A DNA stretch of 64,000 nt, taken from positions 2,170,001-2,234,000 of the forward strand of contig CP021226.1 of the NCBI GenBank assembly GCA_003999685.1. The letters are read 5' to 3'. Positions within the stretch are counted from its first letter, which is position 1, and every line of letters starts with the position of its first letter. The notes beneath the pieces are model-generated. The model was not told the DNA's origin. It saw only the letters and a program-made list of their open reading frames with translations, and ran no database searches. The position numbers and the translations under genes were made by a program. Shown piece after piece: positions 1 through 12,335 of the stretch. Source of the DNA: Taiwanofungus camphoratus (lineage: Eukaryota; Basidiomycota; Agaricomycetes; Polyporales; Taiwanofungaceae).

Positions 1-780
1 CGGTCATTCATCCCATTGAGGAGATCAGACCTCGAACGTAATGAGGTTGCATTGTGGACGGTAGTCTGGCAGTGCAATCTGAAGGTATCAATGGCAGAAC
101 GTGAGGTCCTTCGCTATGCATGTAAGTTTGTTTGGCAAAAACGTCCGCGCGTTTCTCCACTCCATGAATTGTCTTCCGTTGTATCCCTTGTCTCTTGCAT
201 CATGGACCCCTCATCATCACCATGCAATTGTTCCCATCTCAAGCAGCATTCATTCATCATACATGCATTGCATTGTTATCGCTCTCCTTCAATCCCGATC
301 ATGTCGTCCATTTTTCTTCTGATAGGGTTCAAGTCTCAATTATTCGTCGTTCCATCGTGTTACGCTGTATTCCCTTCTCGCTTTGGGCATCAATCTCGTA
401 ACATACAATGCATCACATTCCATACGCCTTTGATTATATCCGCCGTTTTGTATCGACCAAAAAGACAATACACATGTTTGACGCGAACTGAACCCCCCAC
501 ACCTAGGAGGATAAAGCTGCCGAGTAAGACGCCATGGCGTCCCTTGTAGGCGCGCCAATCGTTCAACATGGATTTGATACGGGTGGCGGAAGCCAGACAG
601 CTCGGCTCCGACATGTCAATATGGGGCCCCTTCGAATCTGTCTTGGTAATAAAAAGTACCCTTGATTGGCGTGCATAGTGAGAAGCACTGAGGCCATTCT
701 ATCTGGATCTGCAAAGATATCAACAGAGTCCGAGGTACCTCATGCAGTACGCTCACCTATCCCTAGTGCCTCCTGGTGAA
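1..780. other. Unassigned left flank; possible exon end at 1-120
   Basis: No gene can be named here. On the plus strand the frame is open from base 1 and reaches a good splice donor (GTAAGT) at 122, so 1-121 could be an exon of a gene that starts left of the window, but no following exon is recognisable. On the minus strand a 74-codon frame (390-614) starts with MSEPSCLASATRIKSML and holds a short hydrophobic stretch (GVLLGSFILLGVGG), which could be a small membrane protein. It has no family match I know and may be chance. Most of the stretch probably includes the 3' UTR of the minus-strand gene at 781-1168. Confidence 0.2.
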
Positions 781-1168
781 TCATGATTTCTTGGCCTCTC
801 CCTCTTTCGCAGACGCCCTGAGTTTGTAATGGCTGTGATTTTCAGATGCACGAGAATTGAGATGGAGCATACCCTTCCAAAGCCACATTCTTCATGATCG
901 TCAGCTTTCCTGACGAAGCAGCGGAGGCGACCTGTTGCTCGATGCTTCTATTGATTTTTGCACTCAATTCCTGATCCAGTGAAATTTCAGCATGGACCTT
1001 ACAGAGGAACTAAAAACTAACCTTGTGCATCACAGCTTGTTTAACAGCAGCAGTTTTCTTGGGTGCAATGTACCGTCTGCCCTTCTTCGGCTGAGCTGCC
1101 GCTTTCGCTGCGTGACGACCAGCGGACGACTTCTGCTTCTGCAGGCCTTTAGTCTGTCCTTGCGCCAT
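781..1168 (-). CDS. UPF0390 family small basic protein (Leydig cell tumour 10 kDa homologue)
   Basis: A 93-residue basic protein encoded by three exons: 1022-1168, 873-970 and 781-817. The start MAQGQTKGLQKQKSSAGRHA, the lysine-rich KKGRRYIAPKK segment and the Lys-rich end (EGEAKKS) are typical of UPF0390/DUF2462. Members are small, probably nucleolar or ribosome-associated; the exact function is not established. Introns are 51 nt and 55 nt. A nearer AG at 998-999 would leave only a 24-nt intron, so the acceptor at 971 with an upstream CTGAAAT branch-like site was chosen; both keep the frame. The ends of the reading frame and all phases are consistent. The NDUFA9 gene starts 180 bp away on the other strand, so the two share an intergenic promoter region. 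Confidence 0.85.
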
Positions 1169-1347
1169 TGTCGATAAAATAATGAAAAGAGTTTGAGAGT
1201 GAGCGGAACAAGTGACCAGTGGTCAGGGTTCCTAAGGAGTGTGCAGGAAAGGAAGGTGTGATTGTAAACCTCTCATACGTTCGGAAAATCCCGGTCTGTT
1301 GTCACAAACCGCGACTTGCTCAGCGTCCGCAACGTTGGCTAACTCAA

Positions 1348-2959
1348 ATGTTGGCAAGCTCTTCTCATTGCGTGCGCTTGCAGCGCGTCTTAGTCCGTCA
1401 AAGAAAGGTGTGGTTAGTTGTTATCTACGTGGTACACAGAATCCACATTCTGGTATCCAGCTACAGCGGGCGCTGCATGACCTAGCCATTCTGCCCAACA
1501 ATAAGCCTGCCATCGCTTATGGTCCTCCCGGGCGTAGTGCGACTACAGGACATGTTGCTACTGTCTTTGGATGTACCGGCTTTCTTGGTAGATATCTTGT
1601 GGCCAAACTCGGTGAGTCGGCTGCTTTGAGGTGCACGTTATACCATGCGGTTTTCACTAACGAAACCGCGGAACTTGCTAGCTAAGGCGGGCACTCACGT
1701 CGTCATACCATACAGGGATGAAGATGAAAAGAGACATCTCAAAGTGACGGGCGACTTGGGGCAAATCACGTCAATGGTTCGCAGAAATATTATTGCCGCG
1801 TCATTGCAACTTTGAAATCCATTTAACTCGTACGTTCCCAGGAGTGGAACCTTCGAAGAGATGACCAGACTGAAGAATGTCTCAGACATTCTGACATCGT
1901 CTACAACCTCGTTGGAAGGAACTACGAGACTAAGTAAGCTGGACAAAGCCCCACGTCTTTTTTTGGTGGACGAAAAGATTCAAACCACCGCTTTTCGTTT
2001 AGGAACTTCGACTTCAATTCCGTCCATGCAACAGGTGCTCAGCGAATCGCTAGTATTGCGGCCAAGGCCGGTGTACCGCGCTTCGTGCATGTTTCGCATC
2101 TGAACGCGTCTCACGATTCTCCTTCTGGGTTCTACCGCTCGAAGGCTCGTGGCGAGGAACTGGTCAAGGAGGTATTCCCCACTGCAACGATCGTAAGGCC
2201 TTCCATCATGTACGGGTATGAGGACAAATTGTTGAACAATATGGCTTGTGCGTTATTCGACGTCATTTGCTCTGTTCGCTGAACACATCTCTCTTCCCTT
2301 CTCTACCTTCGCAGTCTGGACCATCTGGTGGAAGCTCAACCACATGCAGACCAAGATCCGCCCGGTGCACGTAAGTACCAAGTCTCACGTCTGTCACTCG
2401 TCGCGACCGTCCTCACACCGCATTAGGTGATGGATGTTGCACAAGCGCTCACCAACATCCTCTCTATCCCCTCTTTGCCCGGCACGCTTAATCTTCCCGG
2501 CCCGTCGAAACTCTCATACGAGTATTTGTTAAACCTTGTCTCCTACGTCACTTACAACCCGCCTTCGCGTGCGCCAGTCGTGCCTAAGCCCATTGCGCTG
2601 GTCATCGCGAAGGCCGCCCAGGCACTGTGGTGGCCTATGCTGAGCCCTGATGAGGTCAGACGTCGGTACATCGATGATGTGGACGTTCCCGGCGACTGGG
2701 ACAAGGTAGGTGTTGTCCCGGATGAGATCGAGCCGCATGCCATTACCTATCTCAAACGATACCGCTCTGCGTGAGTGCCGCATCTACCTACGGCGCCGGT
2801 GATAGGCTTTCTAACAGTCGCTCGTACATAACAGGGTTAACTTTGCGCGTCCCGTGGTATTCCCGCCATCTCGGGAATCCTCAGTGAGTCTTACTGTATC
2901 CGACATCATTGCTAGTAAGGCAGATGGCTGATAATCGATTGCAGTATGGCATGCAATAG
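1348..2959 (+). CDS. ndufa9: NADH dehydrogenase (complex I) 39/40-kDa subunit, NDUFA9 type
   Basis: Accessory subunit of respiratory complex I in the mitochondrial inner membrane, a short-chain dehydrogenase-like protein that binds NADPH without known catalysis. Nine exons give 368 residues: 1348-1407, 1461-1611, 1682-1776, 1842-1933, 2003-2247, 2315-2370, 2427-2770, 2835-2883 and 2945-2959; all phases agree. Residues 1-20 form an Arg-rich, acid-free import presequence (MLASSSHCVRLQRVLVRQRK). The dinucleotide-binding motif is VFGCTGFLGRYLVAKL. The family segments VPRFVHVSHLNASHDSP, FYRSKARGEE, RPSIMYGYEDKLLNNMA and LNLPGPSKLSYEYLL follow. The last coding exon is only 15 nt. Exon 1 uses an unusual GTGTGG donor, so the exact N-terminus is slightly less sure than the rest. 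Confidence 0.93.
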
Positions 2960-3486
2960 CGTGGCACCGTCATTAGTCTCATATTTGTATATGCACGATA
3001 CCAATGATGAACACTCGGATGGACGAGGATTCGTGCTTCGCCGGAGCCATTTTACGGCAAGTTCTTGCCTCGATTTCCATTGTGAAATGTGCTATCATTG
3101 TGGTGTATCGGAAATGAAGAAATTACATTTTCTGCTGCTCATATGGGGGCCTTAGCACCGTACAGAGCCATCAAGTACTCTGAACTGATAGTGCGCCGAG
3201 CTAAACTTGAATCGAGATAAGCATTTTCGCAGTCCAAGATGCCTATTCGACGACGACAACGGGACGGGAGTATGTGATACTTCTGGAAACCCGTCTCTAC
3301 GTATCCTTCTGAGAAGAATCGATGGATGCCGTCGGAATGCCGCACTGAGGGAAATTTGCTTTGTATAGGTCTCACGTACGAGTGCTTGGGAAGAGTCCGG
3401 GTGAGCGCATGGAGATTTATGAGGTTCGTAATAAAGTACAGGTATGCTGGCGTCATATCGCCGGCCGTGATCGGCAAAGCGGAGAA
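2960..3486. other. Convergent 3' intergenic stretch, NDUFA9 / TOM22
   Basis: About 530 bp between two converging genes, probably both 3' UTRs. A 112-codon minus frame (3139-3477) resembles no family I know and sits just beyond the TOM22 stop codon, so it is treated as chance. Nothing else is evident. Confidence 0.4.
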
Positions 3487-4035
3487 TCAGAAGCCGGGAG
3501 GGACAACACCCTTTGGCTGTTGGTTGGGGTTTGGCGGCCCGTACATGGAAGCCATCTAGAGGAAAGGAAGTATTAGTACCACACGGTATGCAGTGACAAC
3601 AGTAGGAAGGAAGTGGGCAGGAGGTAGCGGATGCATTGCATCTCGACGACTTACGTGTTGAGCGCCTTGCTGCTGGGCCAGCATCTCCTTCTCTTGCTGC
3701 ACAATCTTGGCCTCATCCTCCAAGCTAAGCGCCAGCGGCAGGCCTACCAGCAGTGCACTCGTTGTGACGATCCAAACCAAGTTTCCTACAAGCTTGGCGG
3801 ATGACTTCACGAAGCCGGCAGCTTTTGAGAAGCGTGTGGAAATCTTGTGACGGGTGGTAGGAGGGACAATGTCAACAAGGGCTGCGATACGCTCGTAGAA
3901 TGACTCTTCAGCGTCGAGCGCAGAACCGACGGATGAGAGGGAGACAGATGAGGAAGTTCGGGAAGAAGAGGAGGATGCGTAAGGGGAGCCCGAGTATTGC
4001 GGGTCCTTTTCTTCGACGATCTCGACTTTGACCAT
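3487..4035 (-). CDS. tom22: Mitochondrial import receptor subunit TOM22
   Basis: Central receptor and organiser of the outer-membrane TOM translocase. Two exons (3655-4035 and 3487-3555) separated by a 99-nt intron encode 149 residues. The N-terminal cytosolic half is acidic and Ser-rich (MVKVEIVEEKDPQYSGSPYA; then LDAEESFYERIAALVDIVPP). It is followed by the conserved TRHKISTRFSKAAGFVKSSA stretch and one membrane span (LVWIVTTSALLVGLPLALSL). The short intermembrane-space tail is Gln/Pro-rich and ends in GVVPPGF, which is typical for fungal TOM22. The start at 4035 was chosen because it gives the usual family N-terminus; the frame stays open upstream to 4155 with unrelated sequence. Confidence 0.93.
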
Positions 4036-4437
4036 GGCGGGCGAGTTGGTGTGGACGACGCTGACGACGACGGCACCAAAAATTGGTGTCAGTGCCAGCG
4101 TGTGTCCAGCACGTGGACTTGTGACTCCGGTGTGACATGAGTCCGGAGGAGTCACTTCAAATTAATTATCACGTTATTTCTATAAAGTGACTCAGTACGT
4201 AATATTTGGAAGCCCTCGAAATGGTGAATGTGACAAACCGGACGGGGACGATTGGCTGGGAAGCGGACCGCCAGTGTCAGGTTCGCCAGGCTGTGAACCG
4301 GGACCGAGATTCGATCTTGTTACTGCGCACCTGCCGTAAATCGTAAGCAGGATGCCTTGGTACACCGGCATATTGCCCCGGATTCAGTCCTCCGCTTCTC
4401 GGTCTTCTTAACGATCTCCTGATCCTGACCCACAACC
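4036..4437. promoter_or_regulatory. Divergent promoter region, TOM22 / Zn2Cys6 factor
   Basis: 402 bp separate the start codons of two genes that point away from each other. No clear TATA box or known motif was identified beyond a general lack of coding signal. Confidence 0.4.
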
Positions 4438-7400
4438 ATGGACGGTCCCGGTGCTGGCGCAGAATCCTCTACATCACACTCTCAAGGCGAGTAGCAGCCA
4501 ACCCCCCCTCTTCCTCCCCCGGTGTATAATAGTCTGCATTCTTCAGTGGAGACCTGACGTCGCTTTCTATTTAAGCATTCAACTTCACGAACACCACCAT
4601 GCAGAACCAGTTTCATGAACTTGCAAAGACTCTGCCACCGCCGCGCAAGCAGAACACAGCTTGTGACCATTGCAGGTATGTAGCCATCTGTATATTCACT
4701 TGGCTATTTATCAAATATGCACAGGCACAGGAAAGTGAAGTGTAATCAGCTACCAGGACAGGACAAGGTATTCATCTTTGCAGTCTCACAAATTTCTGGT
4801 TCTGACCTCATCGTGAAGTGTCAGGTACCATTCTCTTAGTCCATCTTTGGTCTTCGGTCGAACTTATCTTGTTGCAGTATTGCGCGTCGAAGCACCTTCA
4901 GTGCACGTTCGTCCACTTCTGCAGTCCAGCAGTGACCTTAATTCACAGTTTACCATTTAACTCGTAGGCACCGTATTCAACACGCTACCACTCTGAAAAA
5001 GCGCAATGCTGCTGCGGCCAAGCGGCCTCGTGCTCTGAGCTCCGCAAATCCCAAGTTGGTCCACTCCCGTCTTCTTGGCAACCTATACTTATCGACTCCC
5101 GTTCTTTCAGCGCTACAGCAGGATCATCACGGATGTAAGGCATGATCGTATCTGCCGGAGCATTGTTGACAAAACGTTGTCCATGACGTTCGCAGTTCTG
5201 TCGCGACGGAACATCACGCATCGCCGGGGCCCGCTTCGTCAATCTATCCTATACCGACATCGTATGGACCGTCGCAGGGTGTCTACTCGCATTATTACCA
5301 TATTACAATGCAGACACCAACCCGGGATATTATTGCCTATCTTTTCTTGCCTCCGCATCCGCCGTCTGTCCCGCGTTCTATTCTTCATCATTTGAAACTT
5401 ATCTCAATTTGGCCTTGTTTAGCTCTACAGATGTGTACCCTCCCGCTTCGGCTAATCCTTATGCCGACTGGGGCGACATGGCTACTCAGCTAGCGACTGA
5501 ATCCTCCCGAATCAAGTAGGTTCCGTCTAGTAGGGTTCAGATCATGGCCTTCTGTCAATTACATCCTCTTCGGTCTTTTCTAGCTTGGCCATTGACCTCA
5601 TAGAAGTCTTCTTCCAAATTGTGCATACCCGTCTGCCACTGCTCAACCCCGCGCATTTTCGCGCACGCATACACGAGAGCCTCGGCCTCCCCAGCGTGCC
5701 CCCCACACGTGCCAACTCGCCGCTTACGCCTCCGCCTATGACCTCGGGCAGTGCATTCTTCTCAAGGGACAGCCGTACACCTAGCGATGTTCAGAAGCCC
5801 CTGCATCCCGCGTAAGCCGCTCGTCGCTATGTTCGCAGTTCACTGAAGTCTTGTATGTCTTCTCCGTTTTTCATTCGCATGGACCCGCCTCTTTTACAGA
5901 TTGGTGGCGACAGTCATCGCCTGGGGCGCCAAGTTCTCCGAGAACCCAATCCTGACGGCTGACCGCAAGCGCAATGGCCAGCAAAGTCTCATCGCGAAGA
6001 CGCTCATCAATCGTGCACGCGACCTGGCGGAGGACTTGAAGGTTCATCGTATTCCGAGCGCGGACCACGTCGTTATTGCTCTATTGATAGAGCCCATGCA
6101 GAATCGTGAGCGGACCGTGTACTTGTTTCGAGCAGTCCTGGTGCTGACTGCTTGTGGGTAATCCTTAATGTTGAATAGAGAGCTTTGAAGAGAAGGATGG
6201 TATGACCTCTCTAATGTAGTTAATTTCAATCGCAATGACCCCCCCCTGAAATATCCTAGGGTTCCATGGCTTCTGGTTAATGTCTGCCATTCGCCTTTTG
6301 CTTGATCTGCAGGTATTCTCATCTCGCTTGTGTTATGCGATCACACTTACCTTTATGGGTAAATCTAGATTAATCACAAATCCGTAATGTCGAACATACA
6401 AGATCCTGAAGACCGCGGCACGATGATCTTTGCGTGGTGGATGGCTTGCCTCGCCGACGCCTACCGAAGTGTATACTACAGGCGGAAGCCAATGCTGTAT
6501 GTGTTGTTCTTCCTCCTCCATACATCGGACGCTTAGCCGCTGATAGGGACGACGATGACTATGACATTGACTTCTACACTGTTGGACCTGTCCCTCCGGA
6601 CCATCTGGAAGCTCAGGATTCCCAGCCATCTCCGAGGGAACAGTTGGAGGTGAGCCAGAGCTCTCAACTATATGAACGATATGTGCGCATGACATCCTTG
6701 TCCGTGTGTCCACCTCAGTTCTTGGTTAGTTCCTGTCCCTTGCAGCAGCTGTTTCATTGATTGATGAGATTTGCGACAGGGCTACTACCGTGCTTCCCAC
6801 GCTCTGGCTCGCATTGCACGGCAGATGTCCCGCCAATTATGGAGGCCGGCAACCGAATCGGATGGTATTCCTTTGGATGTATTGCGTACATTCATGCGTT
6901 CGCTCAATGAGTGGCGGGAAGAGCATCTGAAACATGTCGGTGTCCCAAATAAACTCAACGCGGAATGGGACTTCGTGAGCGCAGTCACGGCTTGTGAGTC
7001 CCCGCACAGCATGTATCCGTTGTGGCATCTGCTCATTCCCGTCGAGGCGCGAGTGACGCGACGTATCACATCATGTGGATTGTCCTGTTCAACGCACTAG
7101 ACGACTTTGGAATTCGCGAGGTGAATGATTTGCAGCGCACGGCACCGGAGCACCTCCTCCACAATGCTGCGGATATCGACGACGTTAAGCGCAGGGCCTT
7201 TGATGAGGCGCTGCATGGGGCGACCCGCATTGCGGGCTTGGTAGGTGTCACAAGCTTACCTCTGGGACAGTGCGTCTGTGCTAATGAATGGCGAAAATTT
7301 TACAAGGCTGGTGTGTTGACTGATAACCAATATTTGGTTTGTGAAGAACCGTTTCTCAGATGATGACAGTCTCACAGACTTTTTCCAGAGGCTCGATTCC

Positions 7401-7685
7401 GCCGTTATGCATGTCAGTTGCATACAAGCCGGCACACTGCTTGCTCGCCTATGCCGCCCAGAGGTCGTAAGGTGCATCGAAGGTCTGCGGCAATACAGCT
7501 ATGCGTACGAAGAATGTGCGGAACAGGCCAACGACATCCAACGATTGTATACGCAGTCAGCCAACAGTGAACAGTTCAATCACATGGCAGATGTCGTCCC
7601 CAAATATGTGGGCAGCGATCCAGGCCAGGGTGGCAACGCTATACACATCGACCAGCCAATGTTCGGTGGCACATATCAAGGCTGA
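4438..7685 (+). CDS. Zn2Cys6 fungal transcription factor (XlnR-like architecture)
   Basis: Nuclear DNA-binding regulator. The binuclear zinc cluster is assembled from four exons: CDHCR at the end of exon 2 (4576-4675), HRKVKCNQLPGQDK in exon 3 (4725-4767), CQ in a 6-nt microexon (4819-4824) and YCASKHLQC in exon 5 (4878-4916). Together these give the classic spacing C-X2-C-X6-C-X8-C-X2-C-X6-C. A basic linker (KKRNAAAAKRPR) follows. Downstream exons match the fungal-specific middle homology region, with NLAIDLIEVFFQIVHTRLPL, FAWWMACLADAYRSVYYRRK, an acidic DDDDYDIDFYT patch and GYYRASHALARIARQMSRQL. It ends at GGTYQG. Exon 1 (4438-4486) joins exon 2 only through a GC-AG intron; if that is wrong, an in-frame ATG inside exon 2 could be the start. 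Exon edges between about 5050 and 5400 and around 6150-6400 are not resolved. The target genes cannot be read from sequence. Confidence 0.8.
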
Positions 7686-7956
7686 GTGTACAGTTGAATC
7701 TCATATGGACCTCTTTCTTAGTCTACGGCATGTACTTATCATCGGACACTTGCGGACTCGTGTATCTTTTTGCCCCCTGCCTGTGTGTTGTAGTCGTAGC
7801 ACGTATATCTGGGTACTTTTAGACATTTATCTCGATTATCGTAGACGAAAAATGGTGGAATGGGACTTGAAGCGATTTCAGGGCTGGCTCAGGGTGCTAC
7901 TAGTCCCACAGGAGAAATGAAGCGGACTCACATGTATGCTAGGATGTAGTAGCAAA

Positions 7957-10208
7957 TCACAAACGGACGCTCTTCACCACTCGGGTAATACCTGTCTTTT
8001 CGCCCTCGTACCTCCCACTGTCGCCACCCTTGTAGATCGCCTTTTGCGAGGAGACCTTCTTTTTCGCCTTTTCGAATTTCTGGCGTTTCTTGACCCGGGG
8101 GTTGCGTACGCTCTTTCCACGGTGAGGAGTCAGCCCCTTGTTCTTCAAGATCGCACGAGTGAGTGCACGGGGACCATCTATACTCTCATTGATATCAGGC
8201 CTGGAATGGAGATGTAAGTGCGTATGAGATATAGGTCATGAAGGTGAGCGAACCTTGCAGCCGCCTTCGCAGCTTCATACTCCACTTTCTTCTTCTCCCT
8301 CTTCTCCTTAGACTGACGATTCACGAGCTGATAGTAGCCATCATCCGACGTCCCATCTTCACTACCCTCATCGCTCTCCCTTGCACGTTTCTTATCCACG
8401 CGCCTCGGCTCAGGGTCAGCATCGTCTAAATCATCCCCACCCTGCCCACGGCTCTTCGCTGCCTCTCTTACCAAGCGCAACTCCTTCTCCTTCCTACGCT
8501 CACGGTATGGGATATCGTCGTCACCACCCATTGCGCCGCTCCGGGCGGCCTGCCGGCGCGCGCTCGTGCTCTCGATACGTGCAGTGTGGAAGCGCAGTGA
8601 CTTCTTGCGCGCGTTCTTATCTGCGGCGTCGGTCGCGTGCAAGGAGGTTGCTTCGCCATATACGTCTGCGAACGAGGCATCCGGCCTGCTCTTAGACGAA
8701 GAGCGGGGGACGTGGGTGAGGTCTGGCTCGATGAGGTCAAACTCGGGTATAATGGCCTTTGAGTCTGCTGAGGCTTTGCCTGTTTTGTGTTTCTTCTTGG
8801 GCGGCTCCTCTGACGCTGTGGCCCGTGATTTCCGTTTGCTCTTCGCTTTAACGTTTCCTGGCTTATCCGTGGACATCACCAAGTCCGCTTCTCTCAAGAG
8901 GTCTTCCAACTCGCCCAACTCTAGGCCCTTCTTCTTATCGACCGACCATAATTGTTCCGCATCCTCCGTCATATCATCCTGGTCCTCATCGGATAATTCA
9001 TCATCTTCGTTGGATGTGTCGAAGCCCAGATCTTCAAGGGTTGACAACGATTGTTTGAGAGTGAGGAGACGCGAGAGGATAGGATGCGAACGGAGCAACT
9101 CTGGTCGCTGTGCATACTTCTTACTTGCACGGAGATGCAAGTAGAAAGCAAGCGTGGTAACATACGTGAGAAGTGCCTCTGTATGAATTGATATGAAAAA
9201 AAGGTAAGCCGTCGTTGCAAAATGAACGCACGATGGTGCAGATGGACCATGCCAAGGCTAAGGGCATCCGGGTTCTCAGTTTCAAGTCTGTACTACAATT
9301 GGTGTTGTGACCACACTGTAATGAGGGAAACACCTACTTAGCAAGTTTTGACTCGGCTTGAGTAAGCTTGCATGCGACGTCATCCCAGTCTCGAGCCAGT
9401 GCGAGAGCTTCCGGGTTGGTCTTCTCAAGATGTCGAAGCAAGGATGCTTTGTCTTGAGGTAGCGGCTGGACAATTGGCGCAGGGGCTTCCGCTAGTATAC
9501 TGATACAATTCATGCTTAAGTTGTGTGAGACATGAGACATGGATAGTAACATACTCGTCTGGTTCTGGTGCACCTTCAATGTCATCACCCAGCCCAAAGT
9601 CATCGTCTGCCATAGCGTCTCTTGCCCTTGTCTGCAGCCGTCTTGCCTCCTGCTCCTCCAACTCATTTGCCTCCTCATCATCCGACTCAAGTTGTGGTGC
9701 ATTGCTAGAGTAGTATGCGGACTTAGCCTTTCCCCAGCCTTCCTCTTCTGATTCGGATTCTGCAACAGAAGACGATGGGGACCTCGATGTCTTGCCCTTT
9801 TTCCTTTTCGATTTTGCATTTGTTTTCTGAGAAGCGTCTATGTCCCCAAGATCGCCCATAGCGTCGCCTTCCTCGTCTGCACCCTCTCCATCCTCATCTT
9901 CGTCTTCTGACTGGTCCGAAATGCCTCTCAAAGCAAATACCTCGTCCTCATCGCCGTCGTCTTCATATTCTTCCTCGTTTCCTTCAAGAAGAATCTGGTC
10001 CCGAGTCGCGTGAACTTAAAAAAATTTGAAAATAAAAGACCATGGTCCATAGTCATTCCAAGAGAAAGAGCAGTTACACACATTGATCTTCCTCGTCAAG
10101 AGGAATATCAGACAGCTTGTTCCATCGTTTCATTTTGCTTTCCTTGGGATTGACGTCTCGCAGCCTTGAACGCGCAGACTTCAAATTTCCAGAGCGTCGA
10201 CGGACCAT
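7957..10208 (-). CDS. sas10: SAS10/UTP3, small-subunit processome protein
   Basis: Nucleolar U3 snoRNP/SSU-processome component needed for 18S rRNA maturation. Six exons (10082-10208, 9555-10014, 9338-9499, 9232-9287, 8254-9178, 7957-8200) give 657 residues with consistent phases. The order is: basic N-terminus (MVRRRSGNLKSARSRLRD), a long Asp/Glu-rich segment with Ser runs (about 65-190), the Sas10/Utp3/C1D helical region (LLRHLEKTNPEALALARDWD to LHLRASKKYA, about 200-300), a second acidic and lysine-rich linker (KPPKKKHK-like stretches), and the diagnostic Sas10 C-terminal domain (GPRALTRAILKNKGLTPHRG, then RNPRVKKRQKFEKAKKK). It converges with the transcription factor; 271 bp separate the stop codons. 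Fungal homologues are of similar length. Confidence 0.92.
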
Positions 10209-12335
10209 AGTGGAAGTCGTTCAATGTACAACCTATTAGTTGTAGAGGCTCGATGGACTGACATCGGGAACCGCGGAAAATTAGAGTGACCCAAACAAGG
10301 TAACTATAATCACGTGGACCTTGTTCCGATCTCGATCATTTTGAGCGGTCCACACTTGTTCGATTTTGAATCCAGCAAAGATTTTCCCAAAGCGTGTAAG
10401 CAGCTGCAGAGCAGCGGAATGGATAATCCCCTTCTTAACACCGTGATGGATCCCTAACGGTAAGTTCTCAAAAATTGACCATTTCTTGAATGTTCTCATC
10501 GTCTATCTTCTAGTGCGAGGATGATCATCCTGAGTTCCATGGCCGGCTTGGAGTCCCCGAAGTTAGGCCCCAAATTCCTTCTGCGAGGGCCTTCTTACGG
10601 CGGAGACGCCACTATATCGAATCTTGGACCTTTCTCCTTCTGCCTTTCCAGGCGTACCGCCTCACGGAGACCCAGTCTCCAGCACCATGTATGGAATGTT
10701 TGTGAGATTACAATCTGAAAGGAATCATACATGGAGACAAATTTTCTTTCGGTACTCATTGGCCATCGCGCCGTGAATTCTGAATAAAACCTATGCCAAT
10801 ACATCATACATTGCTACCATTTCAAAGTGTCGTGGGCGCGGTTTGAGGGTGGATCTGAGGTCTTTTGCCAGCTCACGATCCGTATTTCCGAGGACCGTGA
10901 TGCTGACGGAACACGCTACGATGACCTCTTGAGCCTTGAGGGATCAAGGAGGATGGTTTTAAATAGTTTTTGAGAAACGTGTTTCTATGGTATATCTTTC
11001 TCTTCTGGAAAGTGATTTTTCTAGGGTGTTTCCAAATCGTGAATACGGTTTTCGACATGAGAAACTATGTTCATTAATCAATCCCTGACTCAAACCTGCT
11101 GCTGTGCTGAGATTCCATCATCCCTGAATACTCGCGATCAAGCAACTCTCAAAAACCCGCGTGGACGTCAAGGGCCACAGTGTTACGTTCTGAAATGGTT
11201 GGTGTGGGTTGTGCAGCACTCAACAAGCTCGACAGGCCCCAGCAGCATGACATGTCTGGTCCAAATCACGATTGCGAAAGTACTCAGCAGCTACACTCCG
11301 GCTGCGACGTGTGAATGCCAATGTTATGTACGAAATACTCACAGGTATCACAGGATCACAGGCCCGACTGTCTAACCTTCCATCTGGCTCGTCGCCAAGA
11401 TGTTTTTCAACCTAGCGTTGTTTCTGCGCGTGGGCTAACCACGCCCTAGATGTTCTATGTGTTGAGCCTAGTTATCATCTTGAACGGCTGCAGTCTGAAA
11501 GAAGTCTGGCCCAGTCAGCCCACATAACATCTTCACATCTTCTATTTCGGAATATATTCTCTCATGTACACGTCTCTATGAAGAGTTCGATGTTCTTCAC
11601 TGCCTTGATGGATGCTTGAGAAAGACATGCTACTAATTCACGGCGTCTCGCGATTGGTATTCTGGATGAATACTATTGCAAATTATATGCTGTTGTGGTC
11701 AAACATTGTCTCCCATTTGCTTTGTGATTGGTGGCGCTGCATGGACGAAGGTGTCACTGGTTTGCTGCATCCAAAAGACAATGAGTTGCACCTTGATGAC
11801 TTCCAGTGAAGTCATCATTAGTGACCGCACGTACTCCCGCCTCTGGTTGAAAGAGCAGAAACACGTCCGCACTTCGTCTGTCTCAGCATATATTTTCGGT
11901 GCCCAACGATTGGAATGAGCGATGATACTGTGTGCATCGTGACATAGTCGAAATAGCAACCAACGATAAATGCTGTAGATCAGACTGATTGACCGTACAA
12001 GGAGTGCATCATTCGTAACCATGACTTGAGGCTGGGGTGAACACGAACGTACTAGCGAAAGAGGACGTCGGTCGAACGGACAAGGCCTTTTGCTACACAT
12101 GCTGTGTCGATAAAGCATATTATCACGTATCGACGCAAGAATCCATGCAGAAAAAAATTGAATATTGAATGCTAGAACACCGACGCGATATATCCAGCTC
12201 GTATCTGAATGCACCGAAGCAAGCTCAAATATTGGTCCGTCTTCCCCTTGGACAACATCAGCAATCACGCAAGGCGCTGTGAGCGACATACGCACGATGT
12301 TCTGCTCTGCAGAGGATGTGCTCCGCAGGTATGCC
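10209..12335. other. 2.1-kb stretch without an identified gene
   Basis: Several short frames occur on both strands, none with family resemblance. The longest is a minus-strand frame of 241 codons at 11699-12424 that begins inside the MRPL20 coding region in a different frame and continues beyond that gene. It has no recognisable domain or signal peptide and is more likely open by chance or to lie in the 3' UTR of MRPL20. No clear repeats or tRNA were found. Confidence 0.3.

Noticed and set aside
3139-3477. Minus-strand frame of 112 codons
   Set aside because: It lies directly downstream of the TOM22 stop, shows no known domain, and probably covers 3' UTR sequence.
8566-9144. Plus-strand frame of 192 codons
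   Set aside because: It is antisense to the SAS10 exon and mirrors its codon bias; it has no family resemblance.
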